Source of the DNA: Planctomycetota bacterium
GTDB lineage: Bacteria > Planctomycetota > Phycisphaerae > Phycisphaerales > UBA1924
DNA length: 64,000 bases
NCBI GenBank assembly: GCA_018242605.1
Contig: JAFEBP010000005.1
Location: 272,861 to 336,860 of the forward strand
Reading direction: 5' to 3'
Part shown: in pieces, positions 1 through 9,408 of the stretch
Numbering within the stretch: the first letter of the stretch is position 1
Layout of the letters: every line of letters begins with the position of its first letter
Made by a program: the position numbers and the translations under genes
Notes under the pieces: generated by a model
Told to the model about the DNA's origin: nothing
The model's database searches: none
The model's input: only the letters and a program-made list of their open reading frames with translations

Positions 1-76
1 AGACCGGCCCGAAGCCCTGCCGGGCAAAGAGCTCGGCGGCAATCGGTATGAATCTCTCCCGGCCCGACGTTGCCAT
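1..76 (-). CDS. TetR-family regulator, N-terminal part (cut by window edge)
   Basis: Only the first 25 residues are visible, read leftwards from an ATG at 76. They contain the pattern ERFIPIAAELFARQGFGPV, which is the typical first helix of a TetR DNA-binding domain (E-x-I-x-x-A-A-x-L-F-x-x-x-G-F). The gene is divergent from mddA, and two matching palindromes lie in the shared 268-bp intergenic region, so it probably represses itself and mddA in response to a small ligand. The ligand-binding domain lies outside the window, so the inducer cannot be guessed. Confidence 0.72.
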   Translation of the reverse strand, partial: MATSGRERFIPIAAELFARQGFGPV

Positions 77-140
77 TGATGCTGCCACCTTGCTGCCTCC
101 GTTCGTGAGCCCGAGCCTGCTCGGGATCAGCCATCACAGG

Positions 141-179
141 GTTGACGCCAAGTCAACCCCCGGTTGACCCTGAGTCAAC
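141..179. promoter_or_regulatory. Tandem palindromic operator pair, probably for the TetR regulator
   Basis: Two perfect inverted repeats of the form GTTGAC-N5-GTCAAC lie at 141-157 and 163-179. Their centres are 22 bp apart, about two helical turns, so two dimers could bind the same DNA face. They lie between the start of the TetR-like gene (76) and mddA (345). Symmetric sites of this size next to a tetR gene usually bind its product; that assignment is inferred. Confidence 0.75.
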
Positions 180-344
180 TGTTTTCCCGCAAGTAACACT
201 GTATGTTTCAATGTCGATGCTGACGCAATCGGCACGCGGGGAAGGCGCTCACGCGAGCACATTTCACCGGCAAACCCAGATCGCCGGACACCGGGGGTGC
301 ACTGCATCTTAGGTGCGCGATCGCAAATATCCAAGGACTCAGCA

Positions 345-1244
345 ATGACCAGGTCTATCACACAGGCATTATTGCATGAACCCCAGGTGGTTCCCCCCAC
401 GGCCCGCGCATGCTGCTGCGCTCCGGCCTCAATAGCCACCGTCGGTGAGCATCCAGCGACCACCGACGCCGGCATTGTGCAACGCGTCGGAATCTTCCTG
501 TACGGGCTCTTGAGCTACGCCGTCTTTCTCGCCTCGTTTCTGTATGCACTCGGCTTTGTCGGCAACATCGTTGTTCCGACCGCTCTGGACAAGATCCCCG
601 CCGACCATGCCGGAATGCACTGGGCAACCGCCGCGGCCGTCAATGTCGTACTGCTGCTCGTGTTCGCGATCCAGCACAGCGTGATGGCACGCCCCTGGTT
701 CAAGACGCGTTGGACTCAGGTCGTGCCTGAACCCGCCGAGCGAAGCACGTACGTTCTGTTGTCCAGCCTGGCCCTGATCGCCATGATGCTGTTCTGGCAA
801 CCGATCGGCGGTGTCGTGTGGAACGTTGAGCAGCCCATCGCGAGATGGTCTCTCTGGGCGCTCATGTCCGCCGGATGGCTCCTGGTGCTCGCCGCGACGT
901 TCATGATCAACCATTTCGACCTCTTCGGCCTGCGCCAGGTGTGGCTATTCCTGCTGAAGAAGCCCTACACCCACCTGCCTTTCAAGACGCCCGGCCTGTA
1001 CAGCCGAGTGCGTCACCCGTTGTATGTCGGCTGGCTCATCGCGTTCTGGGCCACGCCCACAATGACCTCGGCACACCTGCTGTTCGCCGTGATCACGACC
1101 GCGTACATCCTGGCCGCCATCCGCTGGGAGGAACGCGATCTGCAATCCATGCATGGTCGGGCGTACGACGAGTATCGCCGCCGCGTCCCCAAACTGATCC
1201 CGCGCTTCCGATCTGTCGCGCCGTCCGACCAGACCGCCTCGTGA
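345..1244 (+). CDS. mddA: Methanethiol S-methyltransferase (MddA-like)
   Basis: A 299-residue integral membrane protein with about five hydrophobic segments. The C-terminal half carries the isoprenylcysteine methyltransferase/NnrU-type signature: NHFDLFGLRQVW, then PFKTPGLYSRVRHPLYVGW, then EERDLQSMHGRAYDEYRRRVP. These match the MddA family, which transfers a methyl group from S-adenosylmethionine to methanethiol, giving dimethyl sulfide. ATG 345 was chosen over an upstream in-frame ATG at 297 because an AAGGA ribosome site lies about 8 nt before it. The N-terminal 45 residues are soluble and rich in Pro, Cys and Ala, which is unusual. Related NnrU or ICMT enzymes are the alternative, but the RHPLYVG and FGLRQVW context favours MddA. 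Confidence 0.82.
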   Translation: MTRSITQALLHEPQVVPPTARACCCAPASIATVGEHPATTDAGIVQRVGIFLYGLLSYAVFLASFLYALGFVGNIVVPTALDKIPADHAGMHWATAAAVNVVLLLVFAIQHSVMARPWFKTRWTQVVPEPAERSTYVLLSSLALIAMMLFWQPIGGVVWNVEQPIARWSLWALMSAGWLLVLAATFMINHFDLFGLRQVWLFLLKKPYTHLPFKTPGLYSRVRHPLYVGWLIAFWATPTMTSAHLLFAVITTAYILAAIRWEERDLQSMHGRAYDEYRRRVPKLIPRFRSVAPSDQTAS

Positions 1245-1284
1245 GAAGCGTCCTCATCCCCTCTCAGCAACTCCAGGTGTACGT

Positions 1285-1590
1285 ATGAGAACCGCCAAAC
1301 GTATGGGAGCCGCGCTCTTCGCGCTGTTCCTCGCCAAGGGGCTCCTCTGGCTGGCAGTGGCAGGCTTCACGTGGATATGGGCGTTCGATGAGCACCCGAA
1401 CTGCCGCAGCCACGCTGCACCGGCGACACCGCCGACGCAACACCAGACCGCTCAGTCGCCATCGCCCGCGTCAAGCCTGCAAAGCGCACACATTCCCCCA
1501 GTGCTGCTCTCTCGCGATCCGTACCCCTGCAGCAGTCGACCCCGCGATGTGTGCATGTACCTGAAAGGAGGCATCTTGGTGGAGCCGTAG
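1285..1590 (+). CDS. Possible small membrane-anchored protein
   Basis: A 101-codon frame starts 40 bp after mddA. Residues 8-34 form one hydrophobic segment (LFALFLAKGLLWLAVAGF region) after a basic start, so it could be a single-pass protein. The rest is proline- and serine-rich with four cysteines and resembles no domain known to me. The ribosome site is weak. The hydrophobic start and position favour a real gene, the low-complexity tail argues against it. Confidence 0.35.
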   Translation: MRTAKRMGAALFALFLAKGLLWLAVAGFTWIWAFDEHPNCRSHAAPATPPTQHQTAQSPSPASSLQSAHIPPVLLSRDPYPCSSRPRDVCMYLKGGILVEP

Positions 1591-2685
<1,095 letters not shown>

Positions 2686-2848
2686 ATCGCGTCAACCCCT
2701 TGCGGCCGTCCAAACAAGCGACCCAGTGTCCCGGCGTACCTACGCGTCACCGCCCCGAGCGAGCTCTCCCGCCGACGGGTGTGAACGTGCGGCGCCACAC
2801 GCCGCAAGCCGTGCGCGGTGAATCTCGCATCCATCCGAAAGTCCCGGC

Positions 2849-3877
2849 TCAAGACGAGCGACTCGCCGGACGGCACGCACGGCGTTTCCATCGCAGCGTG
2901 TCCGACGGCAACTCTCCGAAGCACGCTTTGTAAGCGCGGGAAAAATCACCCATATGCCAGAAGCCCCACTTCAGCGCTTCTGCCGTCACCGTGGTCGACG
3001 ACGGATTCGCCGTCCGCAGCGCACGCCGCACGCGATGTAATCTCAGGCGAGTCAGGTACGCCACCGGGGTCATCCCCATGATCTCACCGAACGCGCTCTG
3101 CAACGTCCGTTCGCTCACGCACGCCGCCTTGCACAACTGGGTTACGTACAGGTGCTCGGCCGAGTTGTTGAGCGCATGATCCTCTGCAATCTGCACGATG
3201 CGGCTGTACGCCCGCCGCGTGGTGTCACGCGGAGCACGCTCGGCCCCGACGGCCGAACTGAGGCTCGACAGGAGGATCTCAAACAGATCGACCTGCGCGA
3301 CGGCCTTCGTCTGGGGCCTGTCGAACAACTCGGGGTGTTTTGCCGCCGCTTCGGCGACGCGTTGTCCCCACCCGAAGAGTCTGTTGCCTGCGTCAGGGCC
3401 TGTTTGCAGCAGTTCAACACCACGCGGGATCACCGACTCATCCGCACGCCGCCGCTGGCGCAGATGTCCGCGGACTTCTTCGGGTGGAACCAGGAAGGAC
3501 ACGCTCTCGTAACCGGCCGAAACAACAAACTCCACCTTTATCCCCGAAGAAGTCGCAAGCACGCGGTCGGGCCCGATCGCAAGGCCATTTATGGTGCCGG
3601 TCGCACGCGGACCGAAGGCAACATACGCCACCAGCCCGCCGTGCAGAACTGACCGCGTACGAATCGCCAGATTGGTTGATTGGAACAGCAGGACGCTCGC
3701 GCCCAGGCGGACCACAACGCGCCGGGCCCGCAGGGGATTGGCCTCCAGTTGCACCGCGTCCTGCTCGATGACCTCTATGTCTTCACCCACCGCCGTCGGA
3801 TCGCTGAACTCGACGACTGTGACAGCCCCCGAAGGACCGGGAGTGATGTGCGTTGTTGGTGGCGTCAATCGCTTCAT
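2849..3877 (-). CDS. AraC-family transcriptional regulator
   Basis: A 342-residue protein from an ATG at 3877. The last 100 residues form an AraC-type double helix-turn-helix: LCKAACVSERTLQSAFGEIMG, then TPVAYLTRLRLHRVRRAL, then ALKWGFWHMGDFSRAYKACFG. The N-terminal 230 residues are an AraC-binding-like effector domain without clear signature. It is divergent from the sulfatase gene with 105 bp between the two starts, so it most likely controls the sulfatase-channel-MBL-FAH group. The frame stays open far upstream, but that extension is antisense to the sulfatase and is not counted. Confidence 0.88.
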   Translation of the reverse strand: MKRLTPPTTHITPGPSGAVTVVEFSDPTAVGEDIEVIEQDAVQLEANPLRARRVVVRLGASVLLFQSTNLAIRTRSVLHGGLVAYVAFGPRATGTINGLAIGPDRVLATSSGIKVEFVVSAGYESVSFLVPPEEVRGHLRQRRRADESVIPRGVELLQTGPDAGNRLFGWGQRVAEAAAKHPELFDRPQTKAVAQVDLFEILLSSLSSAVGAERAPRDTTRRAYSRIVQIAEDHALNNSAEHLYVTQLCKAACVSERTLQSAFGEIMGMTPVAYLTRLRLHRVRRALRTANPSSTTVTAEALKWGFWHMGDFSRAYKACFGELPSDTLRWKRRACRPASRSS

Positions 3878-3982
3878 ATCTGCGGAATTTCGATAACGGA
3901 TACCACCCACGCCCGCGATAGCATCCACCGAAACAACGTTCGGCTTTTCCTGTTCGAGAGCAACAAGCCGCGGGCGGTCAAT

Positions 3983-5788
3983 ATGCGTAGAACCCCGTTG
4001 ATCTTTTCTGTCGTAGCACTCGCATTCAAGTGTATCTTCCAACCATCGCCCTGTATGGCGGGAGATGGTCCACCGGCCAGGCCGAACATCGTTCTCATCG
4101 TTGCAGACGACTTGGGCTACTCGGACCTCGGCTGCTTCGGAGGCGAGATCAAGACCCCGAACCTCGACGCGATGGCGGCCAGGGGCGTCCGCTTCACGAA
4201 CTTCTGCACCGGGGCCAGTTGTTCGCCATCCCGGTCGATGCTCCTGTCGGGCACCGATTCGCACCTGGCGGGCCTCGGCAACATGGACGAGTGGACAGCA
4301 CCGAACCAGCGCGGCGTGCCCGGGTATGAAGGCTACCTCAACAAACAGGTGGTGACCTTCGCCAGCCTGCTTCACGACAGCGGGTACCACACATACATGG
4401 TCGGCAAGTGGCACCTGGGCAAGCAGCCCGACCTGATCCCCGCGGCCCGCGGATTCGAACGGGACTTCAGCCTGCTCGACGGCGCCGGCAGTTACTGGGA
4501 CATGACCGGACTGGGCGTCACCGCCCCTCGGTCGACCTTTACCGAAGACGGCAAGTACATTGACAAACTGCCGAGCGACTACTACGCCACCAAGACCTAT
4601 ACCGACAAGATGATTGGTTTCATCGACGCCCACCGCGGCGACGGCAAGCCGTTCTTCGCCTATGTCGCACACCAGGCCCCGCACGATCCCTACGCGCTGC
4701 CCGACGATTGGCTGCGTCGGTACGAGGGCAAGTTCGACGCCGGCTGGGATGAACTCCGCATACGCCGGCTGAGCCGCATGAGCGAAATGGGGATCATGCC
4801 CGCGGACGCGACCCTGGCGGAGCGACTTTGGTACGTGCCCTTCTGGAGCGACCTCGCCCCCATCGCGCGTGTACTGGTCTCACGAAAAATGGCGCTCTAC
4901 GCGGGGATGGTCGAGAATCTTGATTACCACGTCGGGCGGCTCGTCGAGCATCTGAAGAAGATCGGGGAGTACGACAACACGCTGTTCATCTTCATGTCCG
5001 ACAACGGCGCCGAGGGAACAGACGTGGCCCGCATGATCGCGGGGACCCCGGGCACGCGAGACTATTTGTTCCATGTCAAGAACTGGTCGCGCAACGACCC
5101 CAACGCCTGGGGACGTCCGGGCTCCAACGTCACCTACGGCCCCGGCTGGGCCCAGGTCTCGATGACCCCGTTCCGGCAATACAAGGGCTGGCTCACCGAA
5201 GGCGGAATTCACCTGCCGTTGATCGTTGCCGGTGCTGGAGTTCAGCGGGAGGCCGGAAGTCTCAACAACTCGCTCGTGCACGTCATGGACATCGCGCCAA
5301 CCGCCCTGGAGATGGCGGGTGTCGATCACCCCGCCACGTACGACGGGCGCGAGGTGGCGCGGATGCAGGGCAAGTCGTGGGCGCCGATGCTCGCCGGTCG
5401 CACGAACTCAGCCCGGGGCGAAAATGACTGGATCGGTTGGGAGATGTGGGGAAGCCGGGCGATTCGCCGGGGCGACTGGAAACTCCTCTGGCAACCCAAG
5501 CCCATGGGCAACGCAAGCTGGGAACTCTACAACCTTGCGAAGGACCCGGGGGAACGCGAAGACGTGTCCTCGGCAAACCCGCAGATTTTCAACGAACTGC
5601 TCGCCCATTGGGACGAGTACGTGAAGACCAACAACGTCATTCTTCCCAGCCGTACGCCGTTCGAGAGCCTTGAAGACCAACTCCCGATGCGAATCCCGGT
5701 GGATGAGGGGTATCCACCCGTGAAGTTCAAGACCCCGTTTGTCCCCCCGCGCGAGTCAGCGCCGAAGAGCAAAGGAAGCGAACGATGA
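3983..5788 (+). CDS. Arylsulfatase, exported
   Basis: A 601-residue sulfatase of the alkaline phosphatase superfamily, which hydrolyses sulfate esters. It starts at ATG 3983, giving an N-terminal hydrophobic export signal (residues 4-24). NIVLIVADDLGYSD carries the metal-binding Asp42 and Asp43. SCSPSR holds Cys80, the residue that an anaerobic-type or FGE-type maturase converts to formylglycine. KWHLGK, HQAPHDPY and FIFMSDNGAEGT are further active-site blocks. Overall it resembles Pseudomonas-type arylsulfatases. The stop overlaps the next start by 4 bp (ATGA), so the two are translationally coupled. No sulfatase-modifying enzyme gene is in the window. Confidence 0.94.
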   Translation: MRRTPLIFSVVALAFKCIFQPSPCMAGDGPPARPNIVLIVADDLGYSDLGCFGGEIKTPNLDAMAARGVRFTNFCTGASCSPSRSMLLSGTDSHLAGLGNMDEWTAPNQRGVPGYEGYLNKQVVTFASLLHDSGYHTYMVGKWHLGKQPDLIPAARGFERDFSLLDGAGSYWDMTGLGVTAPRSTFTEDGKYIDKLPSDYYATKTYTDKMIGFIDAHRGDGKPFFAYVAHQAPHDPYALPDDWLRRYEGKFDAGWDELRIRRLSRMSEMGIMPADATLAERLWYVPFWSDLAPIARVLVSRKMALYAGMVENLDYHVGRLVEHLKKIGEYDNTLFIFMSDNGAEGTDVARMIAGTPGTRDYLFHVKNWSRNDPNAWGRPGSNVTYGPGWAQVSMTPFRQYKGWLTEGGIHLPLIVAGAGVQREAGSLNNSLVHVMDIAPTALEMAGVDHPATYDGREVARMQGKSWAPMLAGRTNSARGENDWIGWEMWGSRAIRRGDWKLLWQPKPMGNASWELYNLAKDPGEREDVSSANPQIFNELLAHWDEYVKTNNVILPSRTPFESLEDQLPMRIPVDEGYPPVKFKTPFVPPRESAPKSKGSER

Positions 5789-6759
5789 ATCTACGCCTCT
5801 GGTCCGCCTCCTGCATTCTCCTGTCCGTATGCGCAGCGACGCGCGCATCGCTGGCCCAGGGCGATGGGCCGCGGATGTACTGGAAGACGCTGACGAATTC
5901 GAACGCAGTCACCCTGATGCCGATGCACATGACCGGCAACTCCAACCCGCTGGACCCCGCGCACGTTCAACCCCCGGACTCTAGTTTCGAGGCGAACGTG
6001 GCGATGCTGGGATACACCAGGACACTGGACTTCTTCGGGCGCTCTGGCATGGCGTCCGTGCTGCTCCCGGTGGGGAATCTCAAGGGCGAAGTCTCGGGCC
6101 TGCCGTTGGACCAGCAGGACTCGGCCACAGGCTTCGGCGACGTGACGTTGCAACTCGACGTGAACGTGTGCGGGGCGCCCGCCATGAACGATCTCGAAGC
6201 GCTCCAGCGGTACGAGCCCAGGTTCACGCTGGATCTGATGGGCAGCTTGGCACTGCCGGTCGGCGAGTACGACAGCGAGAACATTCTCAACATCGGCCAG
6301 AACCGATGGTACGGACGCTTCGGAATTCCCATGATGGTGACGCTGGGACCATGGGTTCCCGGCGAGCGGACGACGATCGAGCTGCTCCCCGCGGTCTGGC
6401 TCTTCGGCGAAAACGACGACTACTTGGGCCAGTCGCTCTCAACCGACCCTCTGTTCCAGATCGAGGGGCACGTGACCCGCGATTTCACCAAGTCGTTCTG
6501 GGGATCCATCGACGCCGCGTGGTTTTCCGGCGCCAAATCAGAAATCGGCGGGGCGTCCGGCAGCAGCCTGAACAACATCGGCGTCGGCTTCACCCTCGGG
6601 TATCAGGTGACAGACAATCTGCTGATCACCCTGGGTTACTTCAGCACCATCAACGACAACGACCCGGGTGACTTCAGGGGGGACGAGTTCCGCTTGAACT
6701 TCACCTTCGGCTGGAACTCGCTGATCGAAGGCATGAAGCGACTCTCGGAGGAGCACTAG
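5785..6759 (+). CDS. Outer-membrane beta-barrel channel, Phenol_MetA_deg-like
   Basis: A 324-residue exported protein with a signal peptide ending near residue 25 (LAQG). The rest alternates short amphipathic strands rich in aromatic residues and glycine and ends with a strand RLNFTFGWN before a charged tail. The pattern FGDVTLQLDVN, MGSLALPVGEYD and YQVTDNLLITLGYF is what I know from the transporter/phenol-degradation MetA family of outer-membrane proteins, thought to take up hydrophobic aromatics. The start overlaps the sulfatase stop, so it probably delivers the sulfatase substrate or product. Confidence 0.75.
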   Translation: MNLRLWSASCILLSVCAATRASLAQGDGPRMYWKTLTNSNAVTLMPMHMTGNSNPLDPAHVQPPDSSFEANVAMLGYTRTLDFFGRSGMASVLLPVGNLKGEVSGLPLDQQDSATGFGDVTLQLDVNVCGAPAMNDLEALQRYEPRFTLDLMGSLALPVGEYDSENILNIGQNRWYGRFGIPMMVTLGPWVPGERTTIELLPAVWLFGENDDYLGQSLSTDPLFQIEGHVTRDFTKSFWGSIDAAWFSGAKSEIGGASGSSLNNIGVGFTLGYQVTDNLLITLGYFSTINDNDPGDFRGDEFRLNFTFGWNSLIEGMKRLSEEH

Positions 6760-6901
6760 CGGCCCGTGGTGCCGGGGTGGGGAGCAGAGAAGCCCGTCCG
6801 CGAATCACGGCCGCCCACGCGTTGGTGCGACTCACCGCAGCCTTGTCGGACTCTCCGTTCGAACTCGGCTCGCAAGGCCGAGACGCTCGGGAGACCGTGC
6901 C

Positions 6902-7879
6902 ATGGAAATGAAACAAGTCAGCAATAGTTGCTACGCGGTCCTGAACGAAAAGAACCGCGTGTGCGACGCCAACTCCGGCCTCATCAACCTGGCGGGCGGT
7001 GTGGTGATCGACACGCAGTCGGACCTGCCGCACGCCCGGCAGATGATCGAAATGTTCAGCAAGGTATGGCCGGCGATGCCCAAGCGCGTCGTCAACACGC
7101 ACGAGGATGCGGACCACGTCTGGGGCAATCAACTCTTCACCGAAGCGGAAATCATCGGCCACCGATCCGTGCCCGAGCGCATGAAGCTCGTCGCCGATCC
7201 GCACGAGAGCATGAAGCTGCTGCACGGCGTCGGGCGCCTGCTCACACGCCTGTTGCTCAAGGCGCTCCACCCCGGCATCCTGGCCGCGGGGAAGCAGTTG
7301 ATGGAAGACTACAACTTTGACGGGATCAAGCTCGTCCCGCCGACCACCCTCTTCGACGCGCGTTACGAACTGAACCTCGACGGCACCGAGGTCCACCTGA
7401 TCTACGTCGGTCCCTGCCATCAGGTCGGAGACACGATCATCCACGTGCCAACGGAGGGCGTGGTGTTCGCCGGCGACGTTCTCTTCCGTCAATGCACGCC
7501 GATGGGCTGGACGGGGTCGTACGCCAAGTGGTTCCAGTGCCTCGATCTGATCGCCGAGCTCAAGCCCAGGGCCATCGTCCCCGGCCACGGCCCGCTCTGC
7601 GGGGTCGAGGGCGTGACAGAAATGAAGGCGTACCTCCAGTACGTCCGAGACGAATCGAAGAAGTGCTTCGATGCGGGGATGCCTTCGCTGGAGGCCGCCA
7701 AACGGATCGAGTTCGGTCCGTACGGCGAATGGCGTGCGCCTGCACGCCTGTACATGAACGTCGAGCGGGCGTACCGCGAGTTCCGCGGCGAAGCCCCCGA
7801 TGCCCCCTGGGACACCGCGGCCACGTTCGACGCGATCTACGAGGTGGCCAAGGCAAAGGGCGTCGAAGTCGAGTTCTAA
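6902..7879 (+). CDS. MBL-fold metallo-hydrolase
   Basis: A 325-residue protein of the metallo-beta-lactamase fold. It has NTHEDADHVWGN, where the second His of HxHxDH is replaced by Asp, then a CHQVGDTIIHVP segment with a metal-binding His, FAGDVLF, and IVPGHGPL. This variant is common in MBL enzymes that act on small organic molecules or esters. No signal peptide is seen, so it is cytoplasmic. It lies 142 bp after the channel gene and 28 bp before the FAH gene, so a role in breaking down the imported compound is likely. The exact reaction is unknown. Confidence 0.85.
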   Translation: MEMKQVSNSCYAVLNEKNRVCDANSGLINLAGGVVIDTQSDLPHARQMIEMFSKVWPAMPKRVVNTHEDADHVWGNQLFTEAEIIGHRSVPERMKLVADPHESMKLLHGVGRLLTRLLLKALHPGILAAGKQLMEDYNFDGIKLVPPTTLFDARYELNLDGTEVHLIYVGPCHQVGDTIIHVPTEGVVFAGDVLFRQCTPMGWTGSYAKWFQCLDLIAELKPRAIVPGHGPLCGVEGVTEMKAYLQYVRDESKKCFDAGMPSLEAAKRIEFGPYGEWRAPARLYMNVERAYREFRGEAPDAPWDTAATFDAIYEVAKAKGVEVEF

Positions 7880-7907
7880 TTCAACCTACACGACAAGGAA
7901 GCCAACC

Positions 7908-8939
7908 ATGAAACTCATCCGTTTCACCACCGCCGACTCGCGGATTCCGTGTTTCGGTATGGTCGTCCGCGATCACGCCGTCCCGTTCACCGTGCTGCAA
8001 TCCAAGGCCGGTAAGCCCTCCCCCATCCTGGCCGACAGTCGTTCGTACCTCGCCAACCTTCCCGGCAGCGAGCACGCGGCCAGGGAACTGCTCGCTTGGG
8101 CCGAAGCGCACTTCGGAGAACTCGCGAACGCCGAACGCTTCCCGCTCAACACCGTCCGCCTGCTCGAGCCGGTGGAAGTCGCCGCGCTGTACGACTTCGG
8201 CCTGACGCCGCGGCACCTGAAAAACTCCGTCGATGTCGTCATGAAGTACGAGAAGGACAACCCGCAGACCTCGCCGCTGCTGCAGGCGTTCGCCAAGGCC
8301 GTCCTGACGTCGAAGCCCAAACCCGCAGCAGGCCTGCCCGAGCCGCTGTCATACTACAAGTCCAACATGAACTCCATCGTCGGCGACGGCGAGACCGTGC
8401 CCTGGCCGGCTTACACGTCGCGCCTGGACGTCGAGCCCGAACTGGCCGTCGTGTACGGAAACCCGACGCAGCCCGTGGCGGGATTCTGTATCTTCAACGA
8501 CGTGTCCGCCCGCGACGTGCAGGCCACAGAGTTCGTCGGCGGATTCTGCCTCACCAAGGACATGGCCAAGGGGAATCAGCTCGGCCCGTACCTGGTGACG
8601 CCCGACGAAGTCGGGGACGCTTACAACCTCAAGGTGACCGTAGTCGTGAACGGTCAGGTCAAGTACCAGGGGTCGACGTCCGAGATCAGCCACAAAGCAG
8701 AGCAGATCTTCGCCTGGCTGGGATTCATCGCTCCCCTCAAGCCCGGTTCGGTCATGGGCTTTGGCACCATCCCAGACTGCACCGGCTGCGACCACGACGA
8801 TTTCGTCGATCCGGGCGCCGACATCCAGATCACGATGGAGCGATTGGGAACTCTCCGGTGCCGCTTCGCCGAACCAGCGGGCAAACTCCTGCCGAGTCGC
8901 TGGCCCTTGCGCCCGTCGCTGCAGAAGTACCACGGATAA
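7908..8939 (+). CDS. Fumarylacetoacetate hydrolase-family protein
   Basis: A 343-residue protein from ATG 7908, with AAGGAAG 7 nt upstream. An upstream in-frame start at 7800 would overlap the previous gene and is less likely. The catalytic domain occupies about residues 150-340. It has LDVEPELAVVYG with the paired acidic metal ligands, FCIFNDVSARDVQ with the third Asp, and a C-terminal MGFGTIPDCTG and DPGADIQITMERLG block. The family cleaves C-C bonds of acylpyruvate-type products of aromatic ring opening or acts as hydratase or decarboxylase. Position after the MBL gene supports the last step of a catabolic route. Confidence 0.9.
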   Translation: MKLIRFTTADSRIPCFGMVVRDHAVPFTVLQSKAGKPSPILADSRSYLANLPGSEHAARELLAWAEAHFGELANAERFPLNTVRLLEPVEVAALYDFGLTPRHLKNSVDVVMKYEKDNPQTSPLLQAFAKAVLTSKPKPAAGLPEPLSYYKSNMNSIVGDGETVPWPAYTSRLDVEPELAVVYGNPTQPVAGFCIFNDVSARDVQATEFVGGFCLTKDMAKGNQLGPYLVTPDEVGDAYNLKVTVVVNGQVKYQGSTSEISHKAEQIFAWLGFIAPLKPGSVMGFGTIPDCTGCDHDDFVDPGADIQITMERLGTLRCRFAEPAGKLLPSRWPLRPSLQKYHG

Positions 8940-9408
8940 CCGCCAACATGCGCGGCGGCTCCCCGGTCCTGCGCAATCGGCGCCGGGGACATTGATTGCT
9001 GCTCACGGGCCAGCCTTGGCGAGACACCCCGGTGGCGGCGTGTGATGCCGCCCAGGGGTACCAGAGGCGGGCGGCGGCATGGCCGAACCCGCCAATGTCA
9101 GCGCCGATGTTCAGGTGTCAGCACACTTTGAGCTTCGCGCTTTGAACCGCAAACTCATCCCCGACTCGAGGGCCGGGGCCGATCCAGTTGCGGCGGTGCT
9201 CTGGCGACCCGCAACAGTCCCCGACAGGCCTTCGAGAGCTTTCGGTGCAGGGGACCTGATCGTGCGATGCCTTGGATTGGATGGATCCATCTGATCCGCG
9301 ACTTAAATCGACGGTCATTGCTCCGGAATTGGACGAACGCTCAAGCTTGAATGTCGAACGACATGTCATTCCAGGCATTCCCGCAATCCAACCGTGTCGG
9401 AGCTCAAC
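8940..9408. other. Intergenic region without recognised gene
   Basis: I see no convincing gene. A GC-rich inverted repeat (CCCCGG/CCGGGG) near 8959-8985 could end transcription of the catabolic group but has no T-run. Short frames here lack ribosome sites and family resemblance. Confidence 0.5.

Noticed and set aside
3878..4684. Upstream extension of the AraC frame on the minus strand, making a 611-residue protein
   Set aside because: The extension is antisense to the sulfatase and resembles no domain; the AraC domains fit a start at 3877.
6902..7879. True beta-lactamase or resistance gene
   Set aside because: The metal motif is HEDADH, there is no signal peptide, and the context is catabolic.
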